Made by a program: the position numbers and the translations under genes
Notes under the pieces: generated by a model
Database searches by the model: none
Told to the model about the DNA's origin: nothing
The model's input: the letters and a program-made list of their open reading frames with translations, nothing else
NCBI RefSeq assembly: GCF_020382885.2
Contig: NC_058498.1
Coordinates: 10,638,501 to 10,702,500, forward strand
Length of the DNA stretch: 64,000 nucleotides
Direction: 5' to 3'
DNA from: Scatophagus argus
Lineage: Eukaryota > Chordata > Actinopteri > Scatophagidae
Part shown: piece after piece, positions 48,041 through 59,700 of the stretch
How the letters are laid out: every line of letters starts with the position of its first letter
How positions within the stretch are numbered: position 1 is the first letter of the stretch

Positions 48041-51000
48041 TCACGCCGATGTGATGTTGGGCTGATGAGGAACACTCTGACTCCCCTCGTGGTGCACCGA
48101 GGGGTTGTTGTTGTTGTTGTTTGTGACAAGCGGGTGTTGTTGTTGCTGCTGCTGCTGCTGCAGTGGTGGTGAAGCACTGCTGCTGCTGCCCTGGGTGAGC
48201 TGACTGGACAGCTGGCCGAGCTGCTCCGAGCTGGCAAGCGACTTCAGCACAGCGTTCTCGCGCTCCAATACCGAGTTCCTCTCGTACAGCTCCTTGATGT
48301 GCTCCTTCAACACCTCCACCTCCTCGCGAACAGCATACATCAGATGGCTCTTCACCAAATCCTGAAAGACAAGAAAAAAGTATAAAAAAAAATAGTCATA
48401 TATAGTATTTAAACAGTGCAATTCTACCTCAAACGAGGGAAAATATCACCTCAGTGTGTGATCTTTTTGGGCAACATCTTAAGCACTGAGGTGAGATCCC
48501 TACAGGAGTTTTGCAACAGTATTTGCGAGACATCACCTGTCGATCAAATTGCGTGGGCAATACCGTGATGATGAAGAATGTGGAAAAATAAATGTGGAAT
48601 AAAATAAATATCTGAAAGTACAGACAGGGTTGTGGGAGAGAAACTGAACATGTACAGTTTTAAAAACATCTCTGTTTGCTCTCCTACACATGAACTTCAT
48701 AGAGTTTCATAAAACATGCTTGTTTGAGGGTAAGATAGGGGGTTGTTGGCAAGACCTCACTGCAGCACCCCTGAAGGAGGGCTGTGCATGCTGTGGCCCA
48801 GCTCCAGAGATGGTCCACCTTGGGCGCAGCTCGGCACAGCTTGTTACAGTTAAACTAGCGATGGAAACGCAAATCAGCATGGTACGGTTTTATACAGCAT
48901 GGCCAAGCGTCAGAGGGAAAGCCCCAGACGCGAACTGTCTCCAAGACGGTCGTGTAAATCAGTGCAGGCAGTGGGACGAGTCATTCTGAAACAAGTCACT
49001 GTTCGCAGTGGATATGTGTTGCTTAACTACATTCGCTGCAGCTTTTTAATCTGTGGAAAACTCACCATTGCCTGCTCAATCTTGTTATCGATGGCGACGA
49101 CACTGGCACCGGATGCACTGCAGAGAGAAGGAGTAAGAGTTAACCACAAGATACTTGTCTCATGTCCACCACATGCTTAAGACTGATATCAGCTCTTTTC
49201 ACACTCAGTCAACTGCCACAACAGCTGCTTAATGTGCCACACATGACCTCAATGGGATTTCATGGGAGGAAAATAAACTTGATGCTGAGATTAAACTATT
49301 TCCAGAGAATGAGATGAACAGATTTGAGATGTTTCCAAAACAGACAGAACAAAAATAAACAACATGTAGTATTTTTAGAACACATCGAATATTTCCTGGT
49401 GCCCCTATCAACCGTCATTAAAAAGCCAAAGAGGGATGTTACAAACACGGTGCTGTTTTTAAACACAGCCCAGACTGTGTTATTTGCAATACCAGAGATT
49501 TACATTTTTATGAAACCACATGAGATTTTAAGATGGCGTATGCTAAAAACCCAGCAACAGGCTCCACCTGTGAGGCTGGTCAAAAGCTTCTCGACAAGGC
49601 ACTTAAAATAGGCTCCAAGTGGAAAAATTAGCTAACGTTCAGCACTGCTTCAGAGCCTTGTCCTTACAACCACATTTTATAGGCAAACATTTCTGCATTA
49701 AGACACAAAATCTTCTAAATTAGAGATAATAACGTCTTATACCCTGGGATACATTTAGGCTTCAACACTGACAACGCACACAAATATGTATAAATATGTC
49801 AGTAGGCATGTTTTGGGTTTTTGAATGATCACAAAAATAATGAGGCACTGCTTATGGAAGGTGTCTTTGTAAGTCTATGCTGGCAGGAGGCTACAGGAAT
49901 TTCCATTGCGAAAGCAGCAAATGAAACGCCTCACATGACGACTTTCATCAACAAACCTGGTGCCCATCTAGTGACTGTCATGTATGAGTCAGAGTACAGT
50001 CACATACATATAATGGAGATGGAAAACGAGATCTAATTACACCTGTCTAAATGGATTTTGAAGTATTTAAACAAAGAAAGAAGCACAAAGAAGGGATGTT
50101 TATCCACGACTTGTCACCAAAATACTCCCATGCTCAGTCAACAGCGGGAGGCCAGATAGCATCGCTTCTGGAGACTGATTAAATACGATATTTCAGCCAG
50201 TCGCGGTGGTTATCTGCTATTACAAAGATCCCACTGTAATAAAATCAGATTACAGGCGGGGAGTGTGGCTGCTCTCCCGCAGGGCTTGAGCTCCGGGCGC
50301 GGCTCACGTCGCCGTCAACGACCAGTGTACATCACGAGGACAAATCTCATTATTCTCCATTCCCTGTAAAACCACGTTTTTTTATCGCTTTGTGTTGAAA
50401 TGTGAAGCAGCCGCACAGCTTCTGTGCGCATCCCACTTTGTTTACAAGGCTGCAAACCACTTAGGAGCAGAGCAACATTTTGTTGGCCGCCACCCTTCCC
50501 CCCCTCCAAGGAGAAGAGAGGAAAACACGTCTCCCTCCTTACACACATAAAAAGACGACCAACTTACTGAGGCACGCACACGATCCTCGTAGAAAAAAAA
50601 ACGATGTCAAGTTGCAGGATTTACTTCACGGGAAAACAAAAATTATCCGTCTCGAAATATCAACGCAGCAATCACCGCCCTCCTCGGACGTGGATGAAAT
50701 AAAGGACCGGCGCGTTTTCATGCCGCTAGAGGGAGCTCTAGCACGAATCTGAGAGGGAACATGGTGTGTTTGTGGAGCAGTTAAAAGTCATTTATAAATC
50801 TACTTGGAAACACGTGTTACATTCACACAAAGAAACTGGGGGGAAAAGAGCTTTCCTGGACGAACGAACGTTACAAGTGCTGGATGTGAACAGAAAGTCT
50901 TGTTGCAACCATCAATCAATCAACGCACCTCACTGCAGATCAATATAACTTATTATCTGTAAAATAAAAATAATAATAATAATAATAAGCACGGTGCATC

Positions 51001-52497
51001 ATCGCACTGTGACCAGTATCATCATATGGCTGACGTCCTGCGTGCTGGAGCGCACGTACATCGCGTCACACTGACATGAACCAAGTCTCAATGCAATGAA
51101 ACGCCACAGCAAAGTCACACTGAATCCACGTACTTTGGCTAAATGTGCCATGCAGCATTCCACATTTCTACACTCCTTCCTTCTCAGTCTTTTCCCGGGG
51201 CAATGCAAAGAACAAAACATTTGAATACAAGCATCTAACCATTGAACTGCAGTTGGGACGTGGATGTTTAACACAACTGATGTGATGGCGGCAGGGGCGT
51301 GCGATCTGAAGGCAGATAAACAACGTGAGGAGAGGACATTCCTCTCTTTGAACTGCATTTACACATCTGGGACAATGAGACAGAAGAAGAAGGTCCATCA
51401 GTTTAAATTGGAATTTGTTTATATCAATAACAACAACAAAAAATAAAACACATAAGACGTGCAGGTAAGTGAGGGTTCCAAACAAAACTGGACATCATTG
51501 AGCTTGAATTTCCCTCGGGATCAATAAAGTATCTATCTATCACATTCAAGGAGGAAGACATGGTGGTTTATGTTGGTGTATAAAAGTCTAGTTATTATCA
51601 ACAGGTTAAAGTTCATAAAAATGAAATTAAAAGGTCTTTCTTGGAGCGATCCATGTTAATATCTTAAATGCACAAATGTTACACCGCTGAAGGTGGACAG
51701 AAATTTGCGTGACGTAGCCTGACGACCCAATTTGGTAAACTGCAAGAAAAAAAATTAACTCAACTCACTGTATATCAATATAAGTTATTGTCTGTAAAAG
51801 TAAGCACTACATATGTGGAGCCCCGGGGGTGTCCACAGCATGAAGGCCTACGTCCTGCGTGCTGGAGCGCACGTACAGCGCGTTGTAGGCAGCCCTGGGG
51901 CCGATGGTGGTGGTGGGGGGGTGGGGTGGTTTTGGCCACATACTCCAAACAAATGCCACACTTGAGGAGACATGCTGGGAAGCCACAACCAGGCAGAGGA
52001 GAGTGGCTTGCATAACAAACAGCTGATGGCACAATACGCACAACATGCGGGGCGCATCAGCGAGACCAAATCGCCATTAAGCAGACTGGATTTCAACCAT
52101 GTCCGAGACGGCATGAAACAGTCGGCTGCACATGAGGAAGTTAAATATCTTAAGTCCGTATAAAGCAATACAAGAGTCTGGCAAAGGAGAGCCTGTCACA
52201 CAACCTTCTGATTTAACTTTAACAATGCACAAAGCATGAGAGGCAGCAAAACCTACAGTACGGATGCTAAAGGTCTAAAACAAAACAGGATAAGCCCCGC
52301 ATAAGGACAATACGCTTAAAACCGGCAGTACATGAGACATAAGAAGGACAACTAATCTGACAATAAAACACACGGCAGAGGCGTCATATCAAAGTCTGTT
52401 ACCTGTGGTATCGTGCCCTGTAGGACACCAAACGTCCTGAACATGTCGGCGAGGTCACCGGCGAGCACGGCAGACTGTAGTTCATTTTGCAACGCAT
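48041..52497 (-). CDS. TSC22 domain family protein, short isoform (TSC22D2-like)
   Basis: A small leucine-zipper protein of about 155 residues. TSC22-box proteins dimerise and act in transcriptional and growth control in cytoplasm and nucleus. Coding exons 5' to 3' are 52497-52403, 49117-49066 and 48361-48041, with matching phases (2, 0). Exon 1 gives the unusual start [21 protein letters not shown] (a second Met lies at residue 5). Exon 2 gives [18 protein letters not shown] and exon 3 [20 protein letters not shown], the TSC box, followed by a zipper ([20 protein letters not shown]). The tail is low complexity with Q8 and N6 runs. The box proves the family. The exact paralogue is less sure: linkage to rubcn and HTR3C-like genes recalls human 3q and favours TSC22D2, while HSASGASVV also resembles a TSC22D3 isoform. 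The large first exon of a long isoform is not seen in the window. Confidence 0.88.
48100..48165 (-). repeat. Coding (CAG/CAA)n and (AAC)n tracts in tsc22d exon 3
   Basis: In coding sense a CAG/CAA tract encodes a run of eight Gln, followed after HPLVT by an AAC tract encoding six Asn. Both are likely length-polymorphic. Confidence 0.9.
50250..50720. promoter_or_regulatory. GC/CpG-rich patch inside tsc22d intron 1
   Basis: An island such as CTCCGGGCGCGGCTCACGTC (50290s) and GGACCGGCGCGTTTTCATGC (50704-50723) stands out from the AT-rich intron. It could be a second promoter with a non-coding or short first exon. I could not find a convincing in-phase coding exon in it. Confidence 0.3.
50930..51575. 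repeat. Local duplicate, full-length copy A (tsc22d intron 1)
   Basis: The first part, with GATCAATATAACTTATTATC and GTCCTGCGTGCTGGAGCGCA, is repeated at 51765-51897. The second part, with GATCTGAAGGCAGATAAACA and CAACGTGAGGAGAGGACATT, is repeated at 53130-53770. The copies are in the same orientation and similar but not identical, so the duplication is not brand new. No coding sequence is seen. Confidence 0.85.
51502..51541. repeat. Solo LINE 3'-tail, reverse orientation
   Basis: GAATTTCCCTCGGGATCAAT followed by AAAGTATCTATCTAT is the reverse complement of the element at 41935-41985. It lies inside duplicate copy A and is absent from the matching part of copy C. Confidence 0.75.
51765..51897. 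repeat. Local duplicate, left part (copy B)
   Basis: Contains TATCAATATAAGTTATTGTC and the near-perfect match GTCCTGCGTGCTGGAGCGCA, then CGTACAGCGCG. It corresponds to 50938-51066 of copy A, and similarity ends near 51897. Confidence 0.8.
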
Positions 52498-52700
52498 GTT
52501 ACCGTTTCTCCGAAGTTTTCCCGTAGACCAACTCTACTGAGCGTTAAAGCGCAAATGTCTCTAGTCCGAGGCTGAGCGCAGTGTGTTTAAAAGCATGCTC
52601 GGTCTCACGGGGAGAAAACACCGGGGGCGGAGTTAAGCCTCTGCCTCCTCCTACCTCCTCCTAATTCATTCCTGTGAGGGCTCTCATGCAAATGACAATA
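52498..52700 (-). promoter_or_regulatory. tsc22d short-isoform promoter candidate
   Basis: Upstream of the start codon lie, on the minus strand, a TTTTAAA TATA-like element (52592-52586), a GC box (plus-strand GGGGGCGG at 52623-52630) and an octamer ATGCAAAT (plus strand 52686-52693). The order octamer, GC box, TATA-like, ATG fits a compact promoter. The elements are short and could be chance. Confidence 0.45.
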
Positions 52701-53129
52701 TTCTCTGACACGGACTGCCAAAAATTACACAACGCAACTCCAGAGGCACAGGACGACTTATTCAAAGCCTAACAAAAGGATAATTAAAAAAAAAGCCGAC
52801 AGTGGTTTGCATGTAGTGGCAAAGAGGTCTGGTTGTTCTTATTCATGTGTTAGGAGCAGCAACATGGTGTACACTTGAGTTGGCAGTTTCTGCAGACAGA
52901 TTAGCTAATTGCTTCAAACTTCATGTACACAACAGTTTTCATGTACCACAAAACTCAGTCATGTTTCTCCATGTGCTGACTGTCCAGTGTCTTTTTAATG
53001 TGAATATTCCACATGCAAGAGAAAGAGAGAGAGAGAGGAAAAGGGGCTTCAAGATGTTAACTTAAATAGTCAAATCCGCAGAGAAAACTAACTTCAGATA
53101 CAAATGAGAATACTGTGGGTTTTATTGGT

Positions 53130-53770
53130 CACATTGACATTAAGCAATTATCAATGGAATAAAACACCACGGCAAGACACTGGCTGAATTCATGCACTTC
53201 AGTCAAATGTGTAATGCAGCCTTCCACATTTCTAGTCTTTCTCAGTATTTCCAGAGGCAAAACAAAGAGCACAACATGTGATGCAAAAGTAAGACTTTCA
53301 AAATGTCAGCTCATTTCTCCTCTCATCTAGCAATTTCTTAACTGCAGTTGGGACGGGGATGTTAAGCATGACAGATCCACACTGATGGGAAGACAGCGGG
53401 GTGAAATGAGTTGCATACCACATCAAGCAACTCACTCCATCGTGCGATCTGAAGGCAGATAAACAACGTGAGGAGAGGACATTCCTCTCTTTGAACTGCA
53501 TTTACACATCTGGGACAATGAGACAGAAGAAGAATGTCCACCAGTTTAAGATGGAATGTGTTTTTATCAATAGCAAAAAAAAAAACAAAACACATAAGAC
53601 ACACAGGTTGGACCAAATTAGAGTGTCAAGTAACTGAGGGTTCTGGTCCGAGGGAGCTGTTAGGGATGCAAAAAGCCTAAACTAATTTGTTGCCATTCAA
53701 CATCCAAGGAAAATAAAGCAGACTGTACATTTTATTCAAGCAGGAAGACATGATGGTTTATGTAAGGACC
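53130..53770. repeat. Local duplicate, right part (copy C)
   Basis: Corresponds to 51068-51575 of copy A. More than 60 bp around GGCAGATAAACAACGTGAGG are identical, and the match extends to CAGGAAGACATGATGGTTTA. Copy C carries an extra block near 53369-53440 not seen in A. Confidence 0.85.
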
Positions 53771-56700
53771 ACTTGCTGCGTTAACCTCAACATGGGCCTT
53801 CCCTGCAGACTGTAGCAGCGCACACATCCCCACAAACAAAATCTCCAGGACCACAAGCCAGCACATTCCAACTCTGGACACCTCCGGCCCTGAGGCCAGC
53901 GCTTCTAAACTGAGACATCTGTGTCAGAGCCACCATCATGCTGTGACAGCACACAGTCAAGTTCCTCACTGAGGACTGCAAGTTTTCGCTTTGATAGCAG
54001 CTAAAGTGAGCTTTGCAATCACAGCTATGTCTCGCTGACCTTTTTACACACTTACCAACAGCCCTGGAGAAAGGTATAAACTCATTACCCTAAATGAAAA
54101 TAACAGTCGAGTCTGACTTTATGTGGACTTCATGTCTCTCTGGGTTTATCACATGATGTTTCATAGCATCAGAAATCCAATGTGTTGTCTATTAAGGGCA
54201 CAGATGCACCAGCACACATCCCCATCGCAAATTATACAAACACTCACTGTGGGGGGAGGCAGCTGAATAAATCAGACCTCAATGATAACCCCAACAGCCC
54301 CTCACCCCCCCACCCCTCCTTGGCAAGTGTATTTCAAAACAATAGCTGGGGGCTGGGGGCTGTAACAACAGAGGAGTGTGCTCAGTGACGACTCACTGTT
54401 GTTCTCTTTCAGATGCATTTAGCCCTGCTTTAGCTCAGCCCATGTCATCTGCTTTGATTGATGCAGTTCAGCTGTTGCACCAGATGAGGTCAGCAGAGGC
54501 TCCGATTAGTTATGACAAAACTTCAGCACACTTCAGCGCAGCTTCAGGCAAGAGCAGTTCAATCATGTCTAAATTGTCACAGTGAATTCATAGTCATGGC
54601 CGGGGTCAAATGGAAGCTTCCATTTCACAAGCCGTTTCAAAAACGATATTTCAAAATATTACCTCTCTGTTAATGAGACAAAAATCATCCAGCGTTCACA
54701 GGAATGCTGCCCTCGTCTCTCTTGACACTCGAGTTCAGTACCTTTTGCAAGTCAAACTGCACCAACTCTTCCTGTAGAGTCAGCCAAATACAATAAAAGA
54801 ACATGGAACTGTAACACATTTTGCAAAAGGCTCAGAGAACTGAATGTCTGCGAGGCCCTCATGTTTACCCATGTAGCTGGATAAATTAGATCACCTCACA
54901 TTCAGTTTTCCGCAGAAACTCGAGTGTAAAAAAAAGAAACCTAACAAAATAAACATGGATGCCCTGGAAGAGTGATTCAAATGTTTTTAGTGGAGATTAA
55001 CTAATTTCGAGCGCTACCGTTTTGTTCGTAGTAAACTGTTTGGTTTCATTTATAACATAAAATAAATAGAACTTTCCACAGTGACTTATTCAAACGGCTT
55101 GTTTTATCCAACCAGCTCTTTGAAGCATAAAAGATCTTTCTCTTACAATCAAATGTGACAAAGAAAAATGACTGAAATAAATAATCAATTATTACATTAA
55201 GTTCTACCAATGAATCGACTAAATACCTCTAATAATCTGAGATTGCAAGATTGAAAAATTTCAACTTTTCAGCCACACAGATGCTCCTTAAAGTGTTAAT
55301 GGTTGGAAAAAAAAGAAGGAAATTCTGAACAACTACAGTACAGTTCCATGAAAATTGGGGAAGATTTTGTGATACAATCACAAGCCACAAGCTGCCCCTA
55401 GCTCAACCTTGCAGTGATACTGTTTAGTCAATTACAATGTCACAATGTTCGGGACCAGTCTTATTACATAACATCACAAACATTTTTTGGCTTGTTTTTT
55501 CACGTGGGTGATTTGCACAGCGAGGCATGTGAATCCAGGAACCTGCATGCCATCAACGCACTGGTCATGACCCAAACAGATAATTTAAAAGTATTACAGT
55601 GGGAAGAAAACAAGCTACACAATACACGAGACATACTTGATAGTTAGTGATGCACACTTGAAATTATTCAAAAGATTTAAATTTGCATCTTAAACCAAAA
55701 TAGGTACAAAAAAGGAATCTTGACTAACTGGTCCTGTCTTTGTTTGCTTGCTTCAAACAATGGCGACCATTGCAGGATGCTGGAAGTATGTTAATATGTG
55801 CCTCTGAACATGTGGATTCTTTGGATGCTGTATTGTTGGGACGCGTCGACGACATGAACACAGTCTATACTCACACAACAGAGACTAAACCAAATAAAAG
55901 AGACCTCAGAGACCTCCTGTCCAGAGCTGGATGTTTTATTTTTCCAGCACTAAATCACAGTCATGAGTAGATGTGTCTGCTGCCACAGACCAAAGAAACT
56001 GTCCCACTCGCACCCTCGCCTGTTACATAAACCCCAGACTTGTACACAAACATCTCAGTCTGGATATGTCCCTCTGTGACATACTCAAAGCCCACCAGCC
56101 TGTCCTTCCTGAAGACATGGACACCTCTGGCAGACAACTTAGTGGAAGAACCAGATGACAGGGAGCATGAGAATGAATCAAGGTCCAGGCAATGATAAAA
56201 ATCAGAATTCTTGGGACAGCAGATCAACATCCTTCATTTTAATGGCTTACTGAAGGCCTCATTAGTTTAGAGGCTAAAATAACTGCCAGCAGGGATGTTT
56301 GTTAATGGTTGCAGAGCCACCCCTTCAGCTCAATGATAAAGAGCCACAGAGTAATATAACCATCAAACTCCATATGCAAACACAGTGGGGGACCCAGGGC
56401 AGGGGTCCTCATTCCTTAAATAAGCACTGCCAAAACAGTGTTCAACTAAAACCAGATCATCAGCATGTAACATGTGCCTCAATATCGTGTTTCACTAGCC
56501 TTTTTTATTTTTTCCAGTGATTTGGGCCTGTGCCACTGGTTTGGCTCAGTGTGGACTAAGACCCCACTGGAATGTGTTAAAAGCAATAGTGTTACTCCCA
56601 AGGCTTTAATGGGAAAATCCTGGCACCTCACTGTTAACGAGGCTCTGTACTCAGCAAAGCATTTATCACAGGATCAAGGATTTAGGCTCATTCGGGCTTC

Positions 56701-59700
56701 TTCCCTGAAGAGCAAGGTTTGTGTCAGATTAATGTTATTAGGTGGTATGCTGCAAAAACACTGGGCCTGATACATGTCTCAGCCATTGTCTTTCTCTCTG
56801 GCTTCTGTTTGGCTTTCGCAAAGCCTGAACTTCAATTATGACAGAGATGCAGTTATCTTGAAGAGTGAAAAGGAGGTCTCTGGCGAGAAGATCAACTTTT
56901 TGAAAGTAAAGTTGGATTAGATGAGAAATAAGTAACCTGCTCAACTTTCTGGATGCCTGTCACTGCACCCTTTGACGCTCTTGCTAGCCCAGTGAGGGTA
57001 TTTATTGGCGAACAGTAGGTGCCTATGGTTATATTAGGTATCTCCCAAGTGTGAATGTCTTTAACTGACTGTGAAGCAAGTCAATGCTGAAAGAGTCAAG
57101 TGTGCTCAGCAAATCTTTCCTGAATAAATAAAGGTCAAATGTCAGTAAAGTTTCCAAAGATAAAGTTGACAGAATGAAAATGTAGTCCTCATACAGTGCC
57201 GCCTTTGACACACGAGGTTTGTTATGTAAGCGGTGAAAATCTCTGATGGTTATGATTCCCATCTATCAACACCTCTCTGCATCTAAAAAGGGCTAGTTAA
57301 GTTTGAGATCAGAGCTCTGCAAAACGTCAAGTCCCATCATGTCCATCAAGGCTCTGCCGTTAGTGATTTCGCTGGAGGCGAAGAACCTCCAGTACAACCG
57401 CTGAGTAATCCATTCAAAATTATGTACTTATTGTTGTGTGCAGTTCTAAGAGAGACCTTGAAATTAACTTGGGCTAAGTCCCATGACAATATGTCCCTAA
57501 GCTTTTTGCCAATTACAAAGTGTGCTTTTGTGTTGTTTTTCATTGCTACACAGAGGGAAGGTGATTCCAATGGACCCTGTGCCAAGACAAAAGGCATATT
57601 TGGCAAAAATCTATAAACAGATAGCAAATAAAGTGGCAAAACTTTCTAAAAATAAAAAATGAGAATGACCCATTACTGAAAAATGATCAGCTAAGCCAAT
57701 AAAGGAGGTCAGTGGTGCAGGGTTCTTTCCTATCAGCATATTAAGAGTGACACTGCAGCTTTCCCATGTTCAACTTTCCTCTTCCTCCTCATTGTCCAAA
57801 TAATGAAATGTTTGTTTCTATGTCATTAACAGGGGCTGCATACCTGGTCTGGATCAAGTAATTCTCCCGGGCCAGGCTCAGGGCAACTGATCAGGTGTGT
57901 TCAGACGGAATATAAATCCGTCTTTACTTAATTGTCCGTAATCATAAAGTTGATCATTGTGGACTGAGGGCAGTAAAAGGGCTGCTGCTACTTTACTTGG
58001 GACCAATCACAGGCTCACAATGATTCCATTCATCAAACCAACAAATCGCTTTCCTGGAATGTTTACAAATGCAGACTTTGGCTAAAATAAATTCATCTCT
58101 CACTCTCACTTTTGATATTCAGTCTGAACAATATTCCACAAATTCTACATATTATTGACTCAAATTTCAGCCAACAGAGCTACAACAGATGTGCTATTGC
58201 CATAAAGATAAACAAGTAAGCTTTGATGCCCAGATCATAGTAAAAACATTCTCAAAACAGCACAGGTGGTTCTGAAAAATGTAGTGGTGATAGGTGGGCA
58301 TGCTGCCCAGCTGAGTTTCACATATTTCAAAAAGCAATCATTTTCTGGAATGCTCCTTTATGCCCTCAAACTGTTTGTGTGCAATCCCCCCTTCACTTCC
58401 AACAAGTCCGACCTTGCAGGAGAGCAAGCTCGGGACAAAAGGAAGTTAAACAAGGCAGCTCCCTCAGGTTTACCTGCAGCGAGTTGAAAGGTTTTGAATA
58501 AAGCTACATTGTGAAAGCCCACAGGCAAACATGAGCTGGATGAAGAACAAACAGAAGTGCTTAATCTTTTGCCAGCATTGACGCTACACCCTTGCTCAAC
58601 GGCTACTGTTGAACATCCACGTCTCATCTGGTCTGCCTGGCTATGAAGAAGAATATGGTCAAATGGCTGTTGGCGTATCTCATGCTCATTGCAGTGCACT
58701 GCTCAACAGACAAACTCTGGATTCATGACACAGCTACATCTGTTTTAGTCCACTTATCCACTCTGTTTACTTGCCAACAGCTGTAATGAATCATAGGAGT
58801 GTAAATATACTACAGCATTCAAATTTATCAAGCGGTGATCTGAGCCAATTAAGCAATCAGATCTCTGACTACAACTGTGAAATAACAAAAGGAAATAAAA
58901 ATATAAACTGTTCTGCTTGCCTCAATATAAACCAAAGTGAAACTTTGAATTTAAAAATACTCATTTTTTTTAAGAACTGCAAAAAAAAGAAAAAAAAGAA
59001 AGAAAAAAAGAGATAGAAAGAGAAAATCTCTTAACTAGAACACACATCACACACTGTCCTTTTGAGCTCAAATTTGGCTAATCAAGTAAAAGAAATCACT
59101 CTAATTTCCCAGCCAATGTCCTGAGACTCCCCTAAAGAACCCCTCTGTCCTTGAACCGAAACTAGAACTTGTTCTCCGATCACACGTTATCATTTGACTT
59201 CAAGACTTGACAAGCCCACCACGGGTTTGACACAAAGGATTTGAATGAAAAATGTGCTGCCACCTTAACTCCAAAGTCTGTTTGCTTCTCTTTGCTGGCA
59301 ACAAATATCAATGGCAGAGAGCCAAGACTTCAAACACTCTCCATGAGAGAGCCCATGGGAACAAAAAGTGCTCATGACTAATATAAACCATAGACATGTT
59401 AACTCCCATGTCAAAACCAGCTGGTATTCATTTTTCTTTAAGACTGACATTACTCGACAGGCGCTTACATGATTTAGAATAATTAACAATCCCATGATAA
59501 TGCAGTCTAACCTCAGTGAGAATAAGTGAGAGTTTAATAAAGCAATTCAATTCAATAAGGGAGGGGGGGGGGTTGCTATATGAATTCACTCATAGGTACA
59601 AATCCTTTTCTGACCAATTTTTGTCTAATATCAAACTGACCTGGAAGACCTGGCAGTGACAGAGTGACTCCTTTGTTCATTGGTGGTAGACCTTGTCTGC

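Noticed and set aside
53298..53616. Minus-strand frames shared between copies A and C of the local duplicate
   Set aside because: The shared peptide follows from the DNA duplication. Copies differ by indels, and no start or splice logic supports a gene.
55961..56230. Minus-strand 89-codon frame
   Set aside because: It resembles no family I recognise and has no neighbouring exon structure.
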